Shown: one piece after another, positions 45,595 through 54,756 of the stretch | Layout of the letters: each line of letters opens with the position of its first letter | Position numbering within the stretch: the stretch's first letter is position 1 | NCBI RefSeq assembly: GCF_017311415.1 | Contig: NZ_JAEKIS010000009.1 | Coordinates: 62,001-126,000 of the forward strand | Direction: 5' to 3' | DNA from: Salipiger abyssi | Lineage (GTDB): Bacteria > Pseudomonadota > Alphaproteobacteria > Rhodobacterales > Rhodobacteraceae | DNA length: 64,000 nt | The notes under the pieces: model-generated | The model's input: the letters and a program-made list of their open reading frames with translations, nothing else | Told to the model about the DNA's origin: nothing | Database searches by the model: none | Position numbers and translations under genes: made by a program

Positions 45595-46815
45595 GTGACA
45601 CTCCCCGCAATACCAGATGCCGAGTTCGAAGCCCGGCGTGACCGTGCCCGAAAGATGGCGAAAGACGCGGGCCTTGATGCGCTGGTGATCTGGTCGCGCA
45701 GCGGCAATTCGGTCGAGGCCTATGGCGATCTTTTCTACCTGACGAATTTCGTGTCGCTGTTCCCCTGCGTGCCCGACCGGAAGACCTGGAGCAGCCGTGG
45801 CCATGCCGCCCTGATCCTGCCGGTGGACGGCGCGCCGGTGCTTCTGACCGATTATCTCGACGATCCGGAAGACCGCATCAAGGTGACCGATGTCCGCTTT
45901 GCTCTCGATCTGGCAGCGGGCACCGGCAAGGCTCTGGCCGATATGGGGCTGCTGGATCGCCGGATCGGGATGGTGGGCATGATGTCCTATCTGGTCAGCG
46001 CGCATCAGCGCCTGGAGGCCGCCGCCGGACGCCCCGTTACGTTCGAAAGCGCCGATCATATTCTCGAACGTCTGCGGCTGATCAAGAGCCCGTCCGAGAT
46101 CGCCATGCTGCGGCACTCCGCCAGCGTTGGGAAAAAATGGATGGATGCCACCATGGCGGCGCTGGTCGAGGGCAATACCGAAGGCGACGCGGTGGGCGCG
46201 GGGCTTGCGGTGCTGGCGGCCAATGGCGGTACGCAACAGGACATCGCCATTGCCAGCGGGCCGAACGCGATCCACTACATGGGCAGCTCCGGCGTGCCGC
46301 ACTGGAACGTGCAGCGGGCGCTGGAACCCGGTGACCTCGTCCATGTCGACCTCTGGGGGCCGGTCTTCGGCTATTATACCGATTTCGCCCGCTCCACCGT
46401 TGTCGGTGGCAAGCCCGATGGCGGGCAGAAAGAGCTGCTCGAAGGCAGCCGGGCGCTGATCCATCACATCATCGCCGGGATCGAACCGGGCAAAACCCGG
46501 TTCCGCGATCTCTACACGCGCGGCACCGCGTGGCTCGATGCCAACGGCTTTGCCAATCACAAGAGCACGGCGGACGAGACCAACAATTTCAGCCAGCAAT
46601 TCCCGTGTTTCGGCCATGCCATCGGCCTCGGGATCGACGGGCCGTGGATCGTCGAGGACGAGCAGACCGTGATTCAGCCGAACATGACGATCGCGGTCGA
46701 GGCGCTGGTGTCGAAGCTCGGGGTTGGCGCTGCCAACTATGAAGAAGACGTGCTGGTGACCGATAAGGGCGCGGAAATCCTGACCTCGGCCTGCGACGGC
46801 GTGCGCTGGGGCTGA
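45595..46815 (+). CDS. M24-family metallohydrolase (pita-bread fold)
   Basis: 406 aa. A creatinase-like N-terminal domain (about 1-160) precedes the catalytic domain. All five dinuclear metal ligands appear present: Asp in LVHVDLWGP, Asp in YYTDFARSTV, His in FGHAIGLGIDGPW, Glu in IAVEALVS and Glu in NYEEDVLVT. The family includes Xaa-Pro peptidases, creatinase and ectoine hydrolase, so this could open a C-N bond of a small imported amide. The GTG start has AAAGGAG seven bases upstream and lies 12 bases after the amidase stop. Confidence 0.85.
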   Translation: MTLPAIPDAEFEARRDRARKMAKDAGLDALVIWSRSGNSVEAYGDLFYLTNFVSLFPCVPDRKTWSSRGHAALILPVDGAPVLLTDYLDDPEDRIKVTDVRFALDLAAGTGKALADMGLLDRRIGMVGMMSYLVSAHQRLEAAAGRPVTFESADHILERLRLIKSPSEIAMLRHSASVGKKWMDATMAALVEGNTEGDAVGAGLAVLAANGGTQQDIAIASGPNAIHYMGSSGVPHWNVQRALEPGDLVHVDLWGPVFGYYTDFARSTVVGGKPDGGQKELLEGSRALIHHIIAGIEPGKTRFRDLYTRGTAWLDANGFANHKSTADETNNFSQQFPCFGHAIGLGIDGPWIVEDEQTVIQPNMTIAVEALVSKLGVGAANYEEDVLVTDKGAEILTSACDGVRWG

Positions 46816-46883
46816 GGCCCGGACTGGCGGACCGGACAGGCTCCGGTCCGCCTTACAGAAACACAAACGACAGGGAAAACGAC

Positions 46884-48074
46884 ATGAAACTCACTTATTT
46901 TGCAGGCGCGATGCTCGCCGCCGGTGCGATGTCTCAGATGGCCGCCGCGCAGGAGACGATCAAGATCGGCGCCCCCATTCCCTTGACGGGGTATTTCGCC
47001 GCCGATGGTCAGACCATGCAGGAGGCGGTCGATCTGGCCGCCGCTGATCTGAATGCCGAGGGCGGTGTGCTGGGCAGGCAGGTCGAGGTCGTCACCTTCG
47101 ATATCGGCGACCTGACGCCCGACAAGCTCACCGCCGCTGCCGCCAATCTGATCGAACGCGACGAGGTGAGCGTGCTCATCAACGGCTATGGCGGCATGGG
47201 GCCGGATATCCCGGCATTCTGCCCCTATGGCATCCCCTACATCCACAACGATGCCGTCAGCAGCGTGGTCGATCTCGCCGAGCGGATGAATTGCGGCGCC
47301 ATTTTCAACGCCTCGGATATCGACGTGAATTACGGTCGCATCGTCTTCGAGCAGATGCTTGCAAGCGGCTACGACTTCCCCTCCGAAACCCTCGCGCTCG
47401 TGCATGGCGATTACGAATGGGACATCAATGTCGCCAAGGGCATGGCGGAGGCGGCGGAAGCGGCCGGATGGACCGTCGTTTATGAACAGGAAGTGCCCTA
47501 CGATACGGTCGAGTGGACCAACGTCATCGGCAAGCTGAACGACGCCAAGCCCGGCCTGATCCATTTCGAGGCGCTTGATCCGTCGGTCGCCACGACCTTC
47601 ATGTCGCAGCTCGCCCTCGACCCGGTTCCGGGCGCGGCGCTCAATATCGGCTATATCGGCGCGACCCCGGGTGTCGACGACGCGATTGCCCAGGGACAGG
47701 CTGAGGGGGTCTTTACCTTCACCCTGAACGCACACGGCACCGACGAGGCGGGCGTGGCTTTCGAGCAGGAGTGGATGGCGGCCTATGATGCGGAACCTCC
47801 GGTCAGCCTCGCCGCTGCGGTTTATGATATGGTCCACCTTTGGGCGGGCGCTGTCGAAGCCGTTGGCGACGACCGCGATTTCGCGGCTGTTGCGGAGCAG
47901 ATCGGGGCGCTCGATTTCGACGGGATCGCCGGCACCTATGCCTTCAACGACCGCAACTTCATCGACTCCAGTGCCGAGACCCAGCCGGCCCAGCTGTTCC
48001 AGATCCAGGATGGCAAACGCGTACCGGTTGTCATCGGCGACGAGGTCGTTGCGCCGGTAACCGCCGCGGAGTGA
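46884..48074 (+). CDS. ABC transporter substrate-binding protein, Liv/amide type
   Basis: 396 aa with a signal peptide (MKLTYFAGAMLAAGAMSQMAAA). The mature start ETIKIGAPIPLTGYFAADGQ is typical of type I periplasmic binding proteins of the branched-chain amino acid and amide class. It binds the ligand in the periplasm and hands it to the permeases below. The sequence has one close Cys pair region but no known ligand signature. It follows the M24 gene by 68 bases and leads the transporter part of the operon. Confidence 0.88.
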   Translation: MKLTYFAGAMLAAGAMSQMAAAQETIKIGAPIPLTGYFAADGQTMQEAVDLAAADLNAEGGVLGRQVEVVTFDIGDLTPDKLTAAAANLIERDEVSVLINGYGGMGPDIPAFCPYGIPYIHNDAVSSVVDLAERMNCGAIFNASDIDVNYGRIVFEQMLASGYDFPSETLALVHGDYEWDINVAKGMAEAAEAAGWTVVYEQEVPYDTVEWTNVIGKLNDAKPGLIHFEALDPSVATTFMSQLALDPVPGAALNIGYIGATPGVDDAIAQGQAEGVFTFTLNAHGTDEAGVAFEQEWMAAYDAEPPVSLAAAVYDMVHLWAGAVEAVGDDRDFAAVAEQIGALDFDGIAGTYAFNDRNFIDSSAETQPAQLFQIQDGKRVPVVIGDEVVAPVTAAE

Positions 48075-48145
48075 CGTGTCTCGTGGCGCCGGCCCGCATC
48101 TGACGGGCCGGCGCCCGCGCGTCGATGTCTGCCGGAGGGGATCAA

Positions 48146-48868
48146 ATGACGTCAAATCATATCATGTCGCTGAACAAGGTCGGAATGCGGTTCGGGTCCT
48201 TCCAGGCCCTGTCCGATCTGTCTTTCGATATCGACGCGGGCGAAGTGCTCGGCGTCGCGGGGCCGAACGGCGCGGGCAAGAGCACGCTGCTCAATGTCTG
48301 TACCGGCGGGCTCTGCCCGACATCCGGGAGCGTGCTGCTCGACGGGCAGGACATCACCGCCCTGCCGCGCCATTCGAGATGCTCCAAGGGCATCGCGATG
48401 ACCTTTCAGATTCCAACGGTCATTTCGTCGCTGACCGTGGCCGAAAACCTGCTGGTGGGCCGGAGTTTTGGCGGCAGCCACAGGCATGATTTCGACGCCA
48501 TTGTCGAGATCGCCGGGCTGGGCGATGTGCTCGGCGCCGATGCCGGGACGGTGGATCTGCTGACGCGCAAGGCGATCATGCTCGGCGCCGCCCTCGCGAC
48601 GGGCCCGCGGATCGTTTTCATGGACGAGCCGCTTGGCGGTCTGAACGCGGACGAGATCAAGCGCTTCGTGCAGATGATCGACCGCTGCCGGCAGGCATTC
48701 GGTGTCACCGTCGTCATGGTCGAGCACAAGACCCGCGCGCTTGCCGAGATCGCCGACCGTATTCTGATCATCAATTTCGGCAAGTTCGTCTGCCTCGACC
48801 GCCCCTCCGTCGTACTCAACGACGACCACGTTGTCGAAATCTACCTCGGGAAGAAACACGATGCTTGA
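48146..48868 (+). CDS. ABC transporter ATP-binding protein, LivG type
   Basis: 240 aa. GVAGPNGAGKSTLLNVCTGG is Walker A, VIFMDEPLGGLN-like RIVFMDEPLGGLNADEIK is Walker B. The usual signature LSGG is replaced by VDLLTRKAIMLGAALATGP, so the canonical C-motif is degenerate in this subunit. FQIPTVISSLTVAENLLVG is the Q-loop region. The start at 48146 has GGAGGGG six bases upstream. The stop overlaps the LivF-type gene by eight bases. Confidence 0.88.
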   Translation: MTSNHIMSLNKVGMRFGSFQALSDLSFDIDAGEVLGVAGPNGAGKSTLLNVCTGGLCPTSGSVLLDGQDITALPRHSRCSKGIAMTFQIPTVISSLTVAENLLVGRSFGGSHRHDFDAIVEIAGLGDVLGADAGTVDLLTRKAIMLGAALATGPRIVFMDEPLGGLNADEIKRFVQMIDRCRQAFGVTVVMVEHKTRALAEIADRILIINFGKFVCLDRPSVVLNDDHVVEIYLGKKHDA

Positions 48869-49535
48869 AGTTGACAGGATCAATGTCAGCTATGGCGACT
48901 TTCATGTGCTGCACGACGTTTCGCTGAAGGTTGAAAAGGGCGAAATGGTCGCCGTCCTCGGCGCCAATGGCCATGGCAAGAGCACCCTGCTGAAAGCCCT
49001 GTGCGGTCTGCTGCCAATCCAGAACGGGACTGTCCGCTATGAGGGGTCCGACATCACCCGGCTTGCATCGACGGAGCTGGTGCAGCGCGGTCTCGTCTAC
49101 GTCGCCGAAGACCGGCGGCTGTTCCGCGACATGACGGTGCTCGACAACCTCATGCTCGGCGCGTTCAACACACGCGCCTGGAAATGCCGCGAAAAGACGC
49201 TCGATCAGGTCTTTGCGCTCTATCCGCGTCTGGAGGAGCGCCGGCATCAGCTTTGCCGCCATCTCAGCGGGGGTGAGGCGCAGATGGTTGCGCTGGGGCG
49301 CGGGCTCATGTCGAAGCCGCATCTTCTGGTCATCGACGAGCCGTCTCTCGGGCTCGCGCCGAACCTGACGGCGCAGATGATGGAAACGATCCACGACCTG
49401 AACAGGGCCGGGATGACCATCCTGTTGGTCGAGCAGAACGCGGCGCTGCTGACCGGACACATAAGCCGGAGCTACGTGATCGAAGAGGGTGTGATTGCCG
49501 AGGGCGATCTTTCGGCATTCGGGGAGTTGCAGTGA
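48861..49535 (+). CDS. ABC transporter ATP-binding protein, LivF type
   Basis: 224 aa. VLGANGHGKSTLLKALCGLL is Walker A (with His in place of Ala), LSGGEAQMVALGRGLMSKPH contains the intact LSGGE signature, and LLVIDEPSLGLAPN is Walker B. LVEQNAALLTGHISRSYVIE is the family H-loop replacement. It pairs with the LivG-type subunit to power import. Its ATG lies inside the end of the preceding gene and its stop overlaps the permease start (TGATG), so translation is coupled. Confidence 0.92.
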   Translation: MLEVDRINVSYGDFHVLHDVSLKVEKGEMVAVLGANGHGKSTLLKALCGLLPIQNGTVRYEGSDITRLASTELVQRGLVYVAEDRRLFRDMTVLDNLMLGAFNTRAWKCREKTLDQVFALYPRLEERRHQLCRHLSGGEAQMVALGRGLMSKPHLLVIDEPSLGLAPNLTAQMMETIHDLNRAGMTILLVEQNAALLTGHISRSYVIEEGVIAEGDLSAFGELQ

Positions 49536-50404
49536 TGAACATCGTCGAAATCCTGATCAGCGGCACGACACAGGGTGCTGTCTACTGCGTGATCGCGATG
49601 GGACTGTCGCTCGTCTATGGCACGTCCCGCATTCTCAATTTCGCCCATGGCGCGCTCTACACCCTTGGCGGCTATATCGCGTGGTTTCTGATGTATGGCG
49701 GCCCGGGCCTGTCCTTTGGCCTCGCATTCGTCGTGTCGCTGCCGCTGCTCTTCTGTATCGGCGTGGCACTTGAGGCGGGCATCATCCGCCCGCTCCGGCG
49801 CCACGCGAACTGGCAGATCAACGCAATCATGGTCACCCTCGGACTGGCCTTCGTGATCGAGAACGGGTTGCAGCTCCTCTTCGGGCCGAAAACCAAGACC
49901 ATTCCCGCCTTTATCGAGGGCGGTGTCTCCATCGGCGGGACGACGGTCTCGCTCTACAAGATTGCGCTTGTCGGCATTTCGGTCCTGCTCGTGGTGCTGC
50001 TGGAGCTGTTCCTGGCGCGCACGCGGGCGGGAAAATCCGTTCAGGCGGTGTCGCAGGATCTTCAGGCGGCGGCGCAGGTCGGGATCAATGTGAACCGTGT
50101 CTTCGGTCTGGCCCTCGGCCTGTCGGTCGTGCTGACCGGGGCGGCGGGCATTCTGCTCGCACCGGTCTTTCAGATTTCGCCCACCGGCGGCTGGTCGCCT
50201 TTTCTGAAAGCCTTCGTGATCGTCGTCTTCGGCGGGCTGGGAAGCACGCGGGGCGCCATGCTCGCGGCGTTCATCCTGGCGTTTCTGGAGGCCATCGTCG
50301 TTGCCTCCGTGGGGCCGGGCTGGGCGATGCCGGCCTGGCTCATCGTGCTGATGATCGTCCTGATGACACGGCCGAAGGGCCTCTTGGGGGTATGGGAGAA
50401 CTGA
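49535..50404 (+). CDS. ABC transporter permease, LivH type
   Basis: 289 aa with about eight membrane helices. GTTQGAVYCVIAMGLSLVYG, RILNFAHGALYTLGGYIAW and the late GKSVQAVSQDLQAAAQVGIN (the cytoplasmic EAA-like coupling loop) are hallmarks of LivH. A GTG three bases upstream is an alternative start. It forms the transmembrane channel together with the LivM-type subunit. Confidence 0.92.
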   Translation: MNIVEILISGTTQGAVYCVIAMGLSLVYGTSRILNFAHGALYTLGGYIAWFLMYGGPGLSFGLAFVVSLPLLFCIGVALEAGIIRPLRRHANWQINAIMVTLGLAFVIENGLQLLFGPKTKTIPAFIEGGVSIGGTTVSLYKIALVGISVLLVVLLELFLARTRAGKSVQAVSQDLQAAAQVGINVNRVFGLALGLSVVLTGAAGILLAPVFQISPTGGWSPFLKAFVIVVFGGLGSTRGAMLAAFILAFLEAIVVASVGPGWAMPAWLIVLMIVLMTRPKGLLGVWEN

Positions 50405-50405
50405 G

Positions 50406-51428
50406 ATGACAAAACCGATACAAGACAGCCGGTCCAGACCCGCCGGCCTGAGCTCGCGGTTCACGGGCGCCCACTATCTCCGCGACAGCCTGGCGTTTCT
50501 CGGCTGCGCGATGGCGTTTCTCGCCGCAGGGCTCGTGATCGGCGAAAACTACGTGTTCCACATCCTGATCCTGATCTGCATCTGGAGCGCGGTCATCGCG
50601 GGGTGGGATCTTCTGATCGGCTATGCCGGTGTCTTCAACTACGCTCAACTCGTGTTTTTCGCCGTCGGCGCCTATGGCAGCGCGATGCTGTCGGTGTCGG
50701 GCGGCCTGCCCGCGCTCGCCGCAATCCCGCTCGCCGCCGGGATCGGCGGGCTTTTCGGCGCGCTGATCGCCATTCCAAGCGCCCGCCTCAAGGGGGAATA
50801 CGTCGCCCTCTTCACCTTTGCGGTGCATCTCGCGCTGCCGTCGATCCTGCAACAGACACGGGGTCTCGGGACAGGGGGCAGTACGGGTATTCTGGGCCTG
50901 CCGCCGATCTCGCTGTTCAGCCAAACGTTCTATGCGATCGACAAACAGGCCTGGTTCCTCATGGCCCTGATCGTCGCCGTGATCTGCATCTACCTGATCT
51001 ATTTCGTCGTGCTGCGCAGCAGGTTCGGCCTGGCGCTTCTGGCGATGCGCGACGCGCCGGCCTTTTCCGAGGCGCTCGGCGTGAACGGGCGCCGGTATCA
51101 GATCGCCGCCTTTGCAATCTCGGCTGCCATCACCGCCTTTGCCGGCGCGTTCTATGCACATTACACCGCCGTGGTGACGCCGCGCATTCTCGGGACGGAG
51201 TTCTTCCTGATGGCGATGGTGATGCTCGCCATCGGGGGCATGGGCCGGTTTCCCGGGGCGCTGCTCGGTGTCTGTGTCGTCGTTATCGGCAACGAAGTGC
51301 TTCGCAGTTTCGACAGTTATCGGCTGTTCGCGCTGGGGCTGATCGTCATCGGTTCGGTGATATTCCTGCCGCACGGGCTGGGTGGTGTCCTAAGACGTTT
51401 TGGTAAAAAGGATTCTCCTCGGGCTTAG
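50406..51428 (+). CDS. ABC transporter permease, LivM type
   Basis: 340 aa with about nine membrane helices. WDLLIGYAGVFNYAQLVFFA, GEYVALFTFAVHLALPSIL and LALLAMRDAPAFSEALGVNG (coupling loop) match LivM. It starts one base after the LivH stop. The last residues (GKKDSPRA) and the TAG stop abut an IS5-type fragment, so the extreme C-terminus may have been rewritten by the insertion. It is the last gene of the island operon. Confidence 0.92.
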   Translation: MTKPIQDSRSRPAGLSSRFTGAHYLRDSLAFLGCAMAFLAAGLVIGENYVFHILILICIWSAVIAGWDLLIGYAGVFNYAQLVFFAVGAYGSAMLSVSGGLPALAAIPLAAGIGGLFGALIAIPSARLKGEYVALFTFAVHLALPSILQQTRGLGTGGSTGILGLPPISLFSQTFYAIDKQAWFLMALIVAVICIYLIYFVVLRSRFGLALLAMRDAPAFSEALGVNGRRYQIAAFAISAAITAFAGAFYAHYTAVVTPRILGTEFFLMAMVMLAIGGMGRFPGALLGVCVVVIGNEVLRSFDSYRLFALGLIVIGSVIFLPHGLGGVLRRFGKKDSPRA

Positions 51429-51556
51429 GCTCAGGACCCATTGATTGTGGCGGAGAGGCGTGATTCACCGTCCGGCAACAAAGCGGTGATCTGTCTGATC
51501 TCTTCTGGCTGAGCGATGCGCAGATGGCGCGTCTGGAGCCTTACTGCCCCAAGCCG
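51429..51556 (+). mobile_element. IS5-family insertion sequence, 5' fragment
   Basis: The frame reading DLSDLFWLSDAQMARLEPYC then PKP (from about 51490) matches the start of IS5-type transposases (xSDLFWLSDxQMARLEPF). It is cut after about 23 residues and the normal ATG is lost. A left terminal repeat may lie near 51421-51440 (GGCTTAGGCTCAGGACCC), but the partner end is absent. Confidence 0.7.
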
Positions 51557-52711
51557 CCCAGAAAATGAAGGCGCGCATGCAGGCCGGCTATTGGGTGCAC
51601 AGGGCTGCCTATCGCACCCAGAAGGGCCACGGCAAGATCCTGGTCCGCGACGAACCGCTTGCCTCGATTGTCCAGGAAGCCTTCGAAGGCTATGCATCTG
51701 GCCGCTTCCAGACCCAGGCCGAAATCAAACGCTTCTTCGAGGGGTTTCCCGCGTTTCCGCGCGACCAGAAAGGTACGGTCACGCAACAACGCGTCACCGA
51801 CATCCTGACCCACCCCATCTATACCGGCCATATCCCCAGCGCGCATTCCGGCCTCAGCTGGTTCAAGGGGCATCATGAGGCGCTGATCACGCTGGAGCTC
51901 TTCGACAGGGTCCAGACCCTTCGCCAAGGCACCCAAGCGCAAGAATATCGGCGATGCCTTCGCCCTGCGCGGCACGATCGTCTGTGCCGAGTGCGAAGTG
52001 CCGCTGCGCCCCTCCCTCACCCGCGGCCATTACCCATACGACCTCTGCCAGACCAAAACCTGCTCGAGCTATGGCAAATCCATTCCCCGCGACCGGCTGG
52101 AGGAGGAAGTCGGAACGATCATCAAAACCCTGCAACCCTCTCGCGACCTGATCGCCCTGGCCACGGCCATGTTCCGCCACGCGTGGGACCAGCGCCGCGC
52201 CCAGGCCGAAGACATCCGCGGCGCCGCCCTCCGCCAGATCGCGGATTGCGACAAACAAATCGCCAAGCCCCTCGACCGCGTCGTCGAAACGACAAATGCC
52301 AGAGTCGTCACGGCCTATGAAACCAAGATTGCCAGCCTCGAACATGACAAGGCGCGTGTCGCCGAGAATCTGGTGCTTCGAACAGAACCGGTGGGACCGT
52401 TCGAGGAAAAACGAGAACCTCTCCTGACATTCCTCGCAGGCCCCTGGAAACTCTGGGCATCCGAGCAAATCACCCTACGCAGGACGGTGCTCAAACTGGC
52501 CTTCGCAGGGCGGCTCAAATATGACGGGAAAACAGGGCCTAAAAGCCCGGAAATCTCCTTCACATTCAAGGCATTACAGCGCCTTCAGGAAGGGGAAGTC
52601 TGTTTTGGTGCGGTCGAGAAGACTCGAACTTCCACGGGAGTTACCCCACAGCGACCTCAACGCTGCGCGTCTACCAATTCCGCCACGACCGCACTGCCAT
52701 TGGCTTGGTGA
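51557..52711 (+). pseudogene. Large serine recombinase, N-truncated and frameshifted
   Basis: QKMKARMQAGYWVHRAAYRT, GKILVRDEPLASIVQEAFEG and YASGRFQTQAEIKRFFEG are the recombinase domain of large serine recombinases. A frameshift near 51920-51930 moves the remainder into another frame. There RGTIVCAECEVPLRPSLTRG then YDLCQTKTC is the zinc ribbon, followed by a coiled coil to about 52600. The N-terminal resolvase domain with the catalytic Ser is gone, replaced by the IS5 fragment. The open frame runs antisense into tRNA-Leu before stopping at 52711. Confidence 0.82.
52606..52692 (-). tRNA. tRNA-Leu (anticodon GAG)
   Basis: On the minus strand GCGGTCG pairs with CGACCGC as acceptor stem. The anticodon stem CAGCG/CGCTG encloses TTGAGGT, giving GAG. 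There is a long variable arm (class II tRNA) and a T-arm with GTTCGAGTC. CCA is encoded. Length 87 nt. Its 3' end faces the island, the usual orientation for a tRNA used as an integration site. Confidence 0.95.
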
Positions 52712-52795
52712 CGCGCTCTCTACAAAAGCTGCGCGGAGAAGGGAAGAGGGAAATCGCATTCCGATCAGATTTTCGCGCACCGCGTGCATCGACGC

Positions 52796-52824
52796 AAAAA
52801 GGCGGGCGCCAGCGGCACCCGCCT
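52796..52824 (-). terminator. Rho-independent terminator of the peptidoglycan-binding protein gene
   Basis: AGGCGGGTGCC and GGCGCCCGCCT on the minus strand form an 11-bp stem (one G-U) with a 3-base loop, followed by five T. Confidence 0.88.
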
Positions 52825-52843
52825 GCCCGCCCTCAACGGGCAC

Positions 52844-54550
52844 TCAGTTCTCGATCGTGAAGACCGGCAGGGTCGCCGCCTTTGTCACCATACCTTCCGG
52901 CGCCGTCTGCACCGCGGCATTGCCGCCGAGCATGAGCGAGGCCTTGCGCAGCAAGCCCGCGCGCTCCGGCTGTCCGGACGCAAAGACCGGCACAGCACCA
53001 CCGTCCAGCGCGTCGAGCGCCTGACCGTACCAAGAGACCGCGAGATCGAGCCGTTTGCTGGCGCCGAAGCCCTGGCTTAGGTGATGGCCCAGAAGCTCTG
53101 CATAGGGCGCCTGGCCGAGCGAGACCAGCATCAGCGCCGCAGCCATCGCGGTATCGAGATCATCGGTCTTGTAGCCGGAGGCAAGGCAGATCTGCGCGGT
53201 TTTTTCCAGCTGCGCCGGCGACATGCCCGTCGAGAGCAGGAACTGTCCGACGCCTTGCAGCACCTCTTCGCGCGGTTGCAGCGACACCGCCGCCACGTTT
53301 TCCTTGAGGAGCTCGCCGAAGCTCGCGCATTGCGCGGCGATCTGCTGCGGTGTCGCGCCGGCCACCTGCGCCATGAGCTCTTCGCCACGCGCAATGGCAT
53401 AGGTGCGGGTGAGGCACATCTGCTCGTCCATCGCCACGACCGGGTCAGTCAGCGTGTCGGCGGTGATGTAGCCGCCATTGGTCGAGGTCACGAGGCTGAC
53501 TGTGTTGCAATGCGACGCGAGCGAGGCCTCCACCGGGGCCGCGCCGAAGAAATTCGGCAGCGCCGGGCTGGCGGGCTGCGCGGCAACGGGCGCGGTCGAG
53601 GGCACCACCGGCTGCGCAGAGGCAACCGGCGGTGCCACCCCTGCCCCGGACATCGCCGCCATCTGGGTCTGCGGCGGCAGCTGCGGTGCGGGCATGCCCG
53701 GAGAGGCCGCCGTCATGGTGCCGCCATCGCCGGTCTTGGCGCAGGTGCCGCGCTGACAGGTGAACATCGCCGGTGTCACGTTGAAGGCCTGGAAATCATT
53801 GCGCTCGTAGCCATCGGGCGTCGAGGCGAAGACCCGCACCGCGCAACTCTGCGCGCTGCACCAGAAGGCCGAGCCGGTCACCGAGGTGTCGATCAGGTAA
53901 TCGGTGCGCCCGTCGCCATTGATATCGGCGAGCTGGATGAAACCGTGGCGCTGCACCAGCTGCTCCGCCGTCGGATCGGAGCTCTTGGCGATCTCGTTCA
54001 CGGCCGCAGCCACAACGCTGGGCAGGCCGTAATGTCCGCCGATGGAGGCGGTGGCCAAGTTGCCGCTGCCATTCATCTGCTCGTCGCGATAGGCCGTCAG
54101 CAGCCCCTTCACGCCCATCGGAGAAGAGGCGATCATCTGCGCAGTGGTCGGCCCGCCCGCCTGGGCGCGATGATAGGAACCGATTAGGAAATCGCGCTCG
54201 TACTGGGTGATCTGGCCGGTGGGCGAATAGCCCATATGCGCCTGATAGGCAGAGATCGCGCTACGGCTGCGGCTGCCCATCACACCATCTACCGAACCCG
54301 CGTCGAAGCCGAAATAGTTCAGCGCGGTCTGGGTGTCGCGATTCTGCTGGCGCTGCGCGGAGTTCGCAGAACTGCTCTTGTAGGTCTTCTTGGCGGGTGC
54401 GCGATAGACCTTCTTCTGCGGCTGGTTGGCGATGGCGCTGCCGATGATGCCCCCCACCAGACCGCCGACAAAGGCGTTGTCGGCAAGGGCGGGAAGCGGG
54501 GTAAGCGCGACGCTAGCGGTCAGCAAACCTGTTACGAAACGACGTTTCAC
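52844..54550 (-). CDS. Exported protein with peptidoglycan-binding domain
   Basis: 568 aa. A signal peptide (MKRRFVTGLLTASVALTPLPALA) is followed by a glycine-zipper-like segment (FVGGLVGGIIGSAIANQ). A PG_binding_1-type domain lies at about 73-110 (TQTALNYFGFDAGSVDGVMG, then AISAYQAHMGY). A FG-GAP-like calcium motif is possible in DINGDGRTDYLID. A Pro/Ala linker separates a helical C-terminal domain (about 350-568) of unknown fold. It probably acts at the cell wall or outer membrane. The start is GTG with GAGGAGA seven bases upstream. Single gene. Confidence 0.8.
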   Translation of the reverse strand: MKRRFVTGLLTASVALTPLPALADNAFVGGLVGGIIGSAIANQPQKKVYRAPAKKTYKSSSANSAQRQQNRDTQTALNYFGFDAGSVDGVMGSRSRSAISAYQAHMGYSPTGQITQYERDFLIGSYHRAQAGGPTTAQMIASSPMGVKGLLTAYRDEQMNGSGNLATASIGGHYGLPSVVAAAVNEIAKSSDPTAEQLVQRHGFIQLADINGDGRTDYLIDTSVTGSAFWCSAQSCAVRVFASTPDGYERNDFQAFNVTPAMFTCQRGTCAKTGDGGTMTAASPGMPAPQLPPQTQMAAMSGAGVAPPVASAQPVVPSTAPVAAQPASPALPNFFGAAPVEASLASHCNTVSLVTSTNGGYITADTLTDPVVAMDEQMCLTRTYAIARGEELMAQVAGATPQQIAAQCASFGELLKENVAAVSLQPREEVLQGVGQFLLSTGMSPAQLEKTAQICLASGYKTDDLDTAMAAALMLVSLGQAPYAELLGHHLSQGFGASKRLDLAVSWYGQALDALDGGAVPVFASGQPERAGLLRKASLMLGGNAAVQTAPEGMVTKAATLPVFTIEN

Positions 54551-54756
54551 AGGGAATCTCCTCTATAAAAATATGGGCGCCGGGAGATTATGAGCGCTGC
54601 GTGCCATGCCCTCACCAAACGATCCGTGGCAAAAATCGTCCCCCCAGATCACGATTCTGTCAACCTTGCACTGACGCCAATTCGCGACAAGCCGGGAATA
54701 CCCGCGCCAAAACCCGGTCTTGACGCCCTCCGAAACTGCGCCTAGCCCGCTTTTTC

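Noticed and set aside
45595-46815. Ectoine hydrolase (DoeA) as the identity of the M24 protein
   Set aside because: No DoeB-type deacetylase or ectoine transporter is present and the N-terminal sequence does not resemble DoeA as I know it; left as a general M24 hydrolase.
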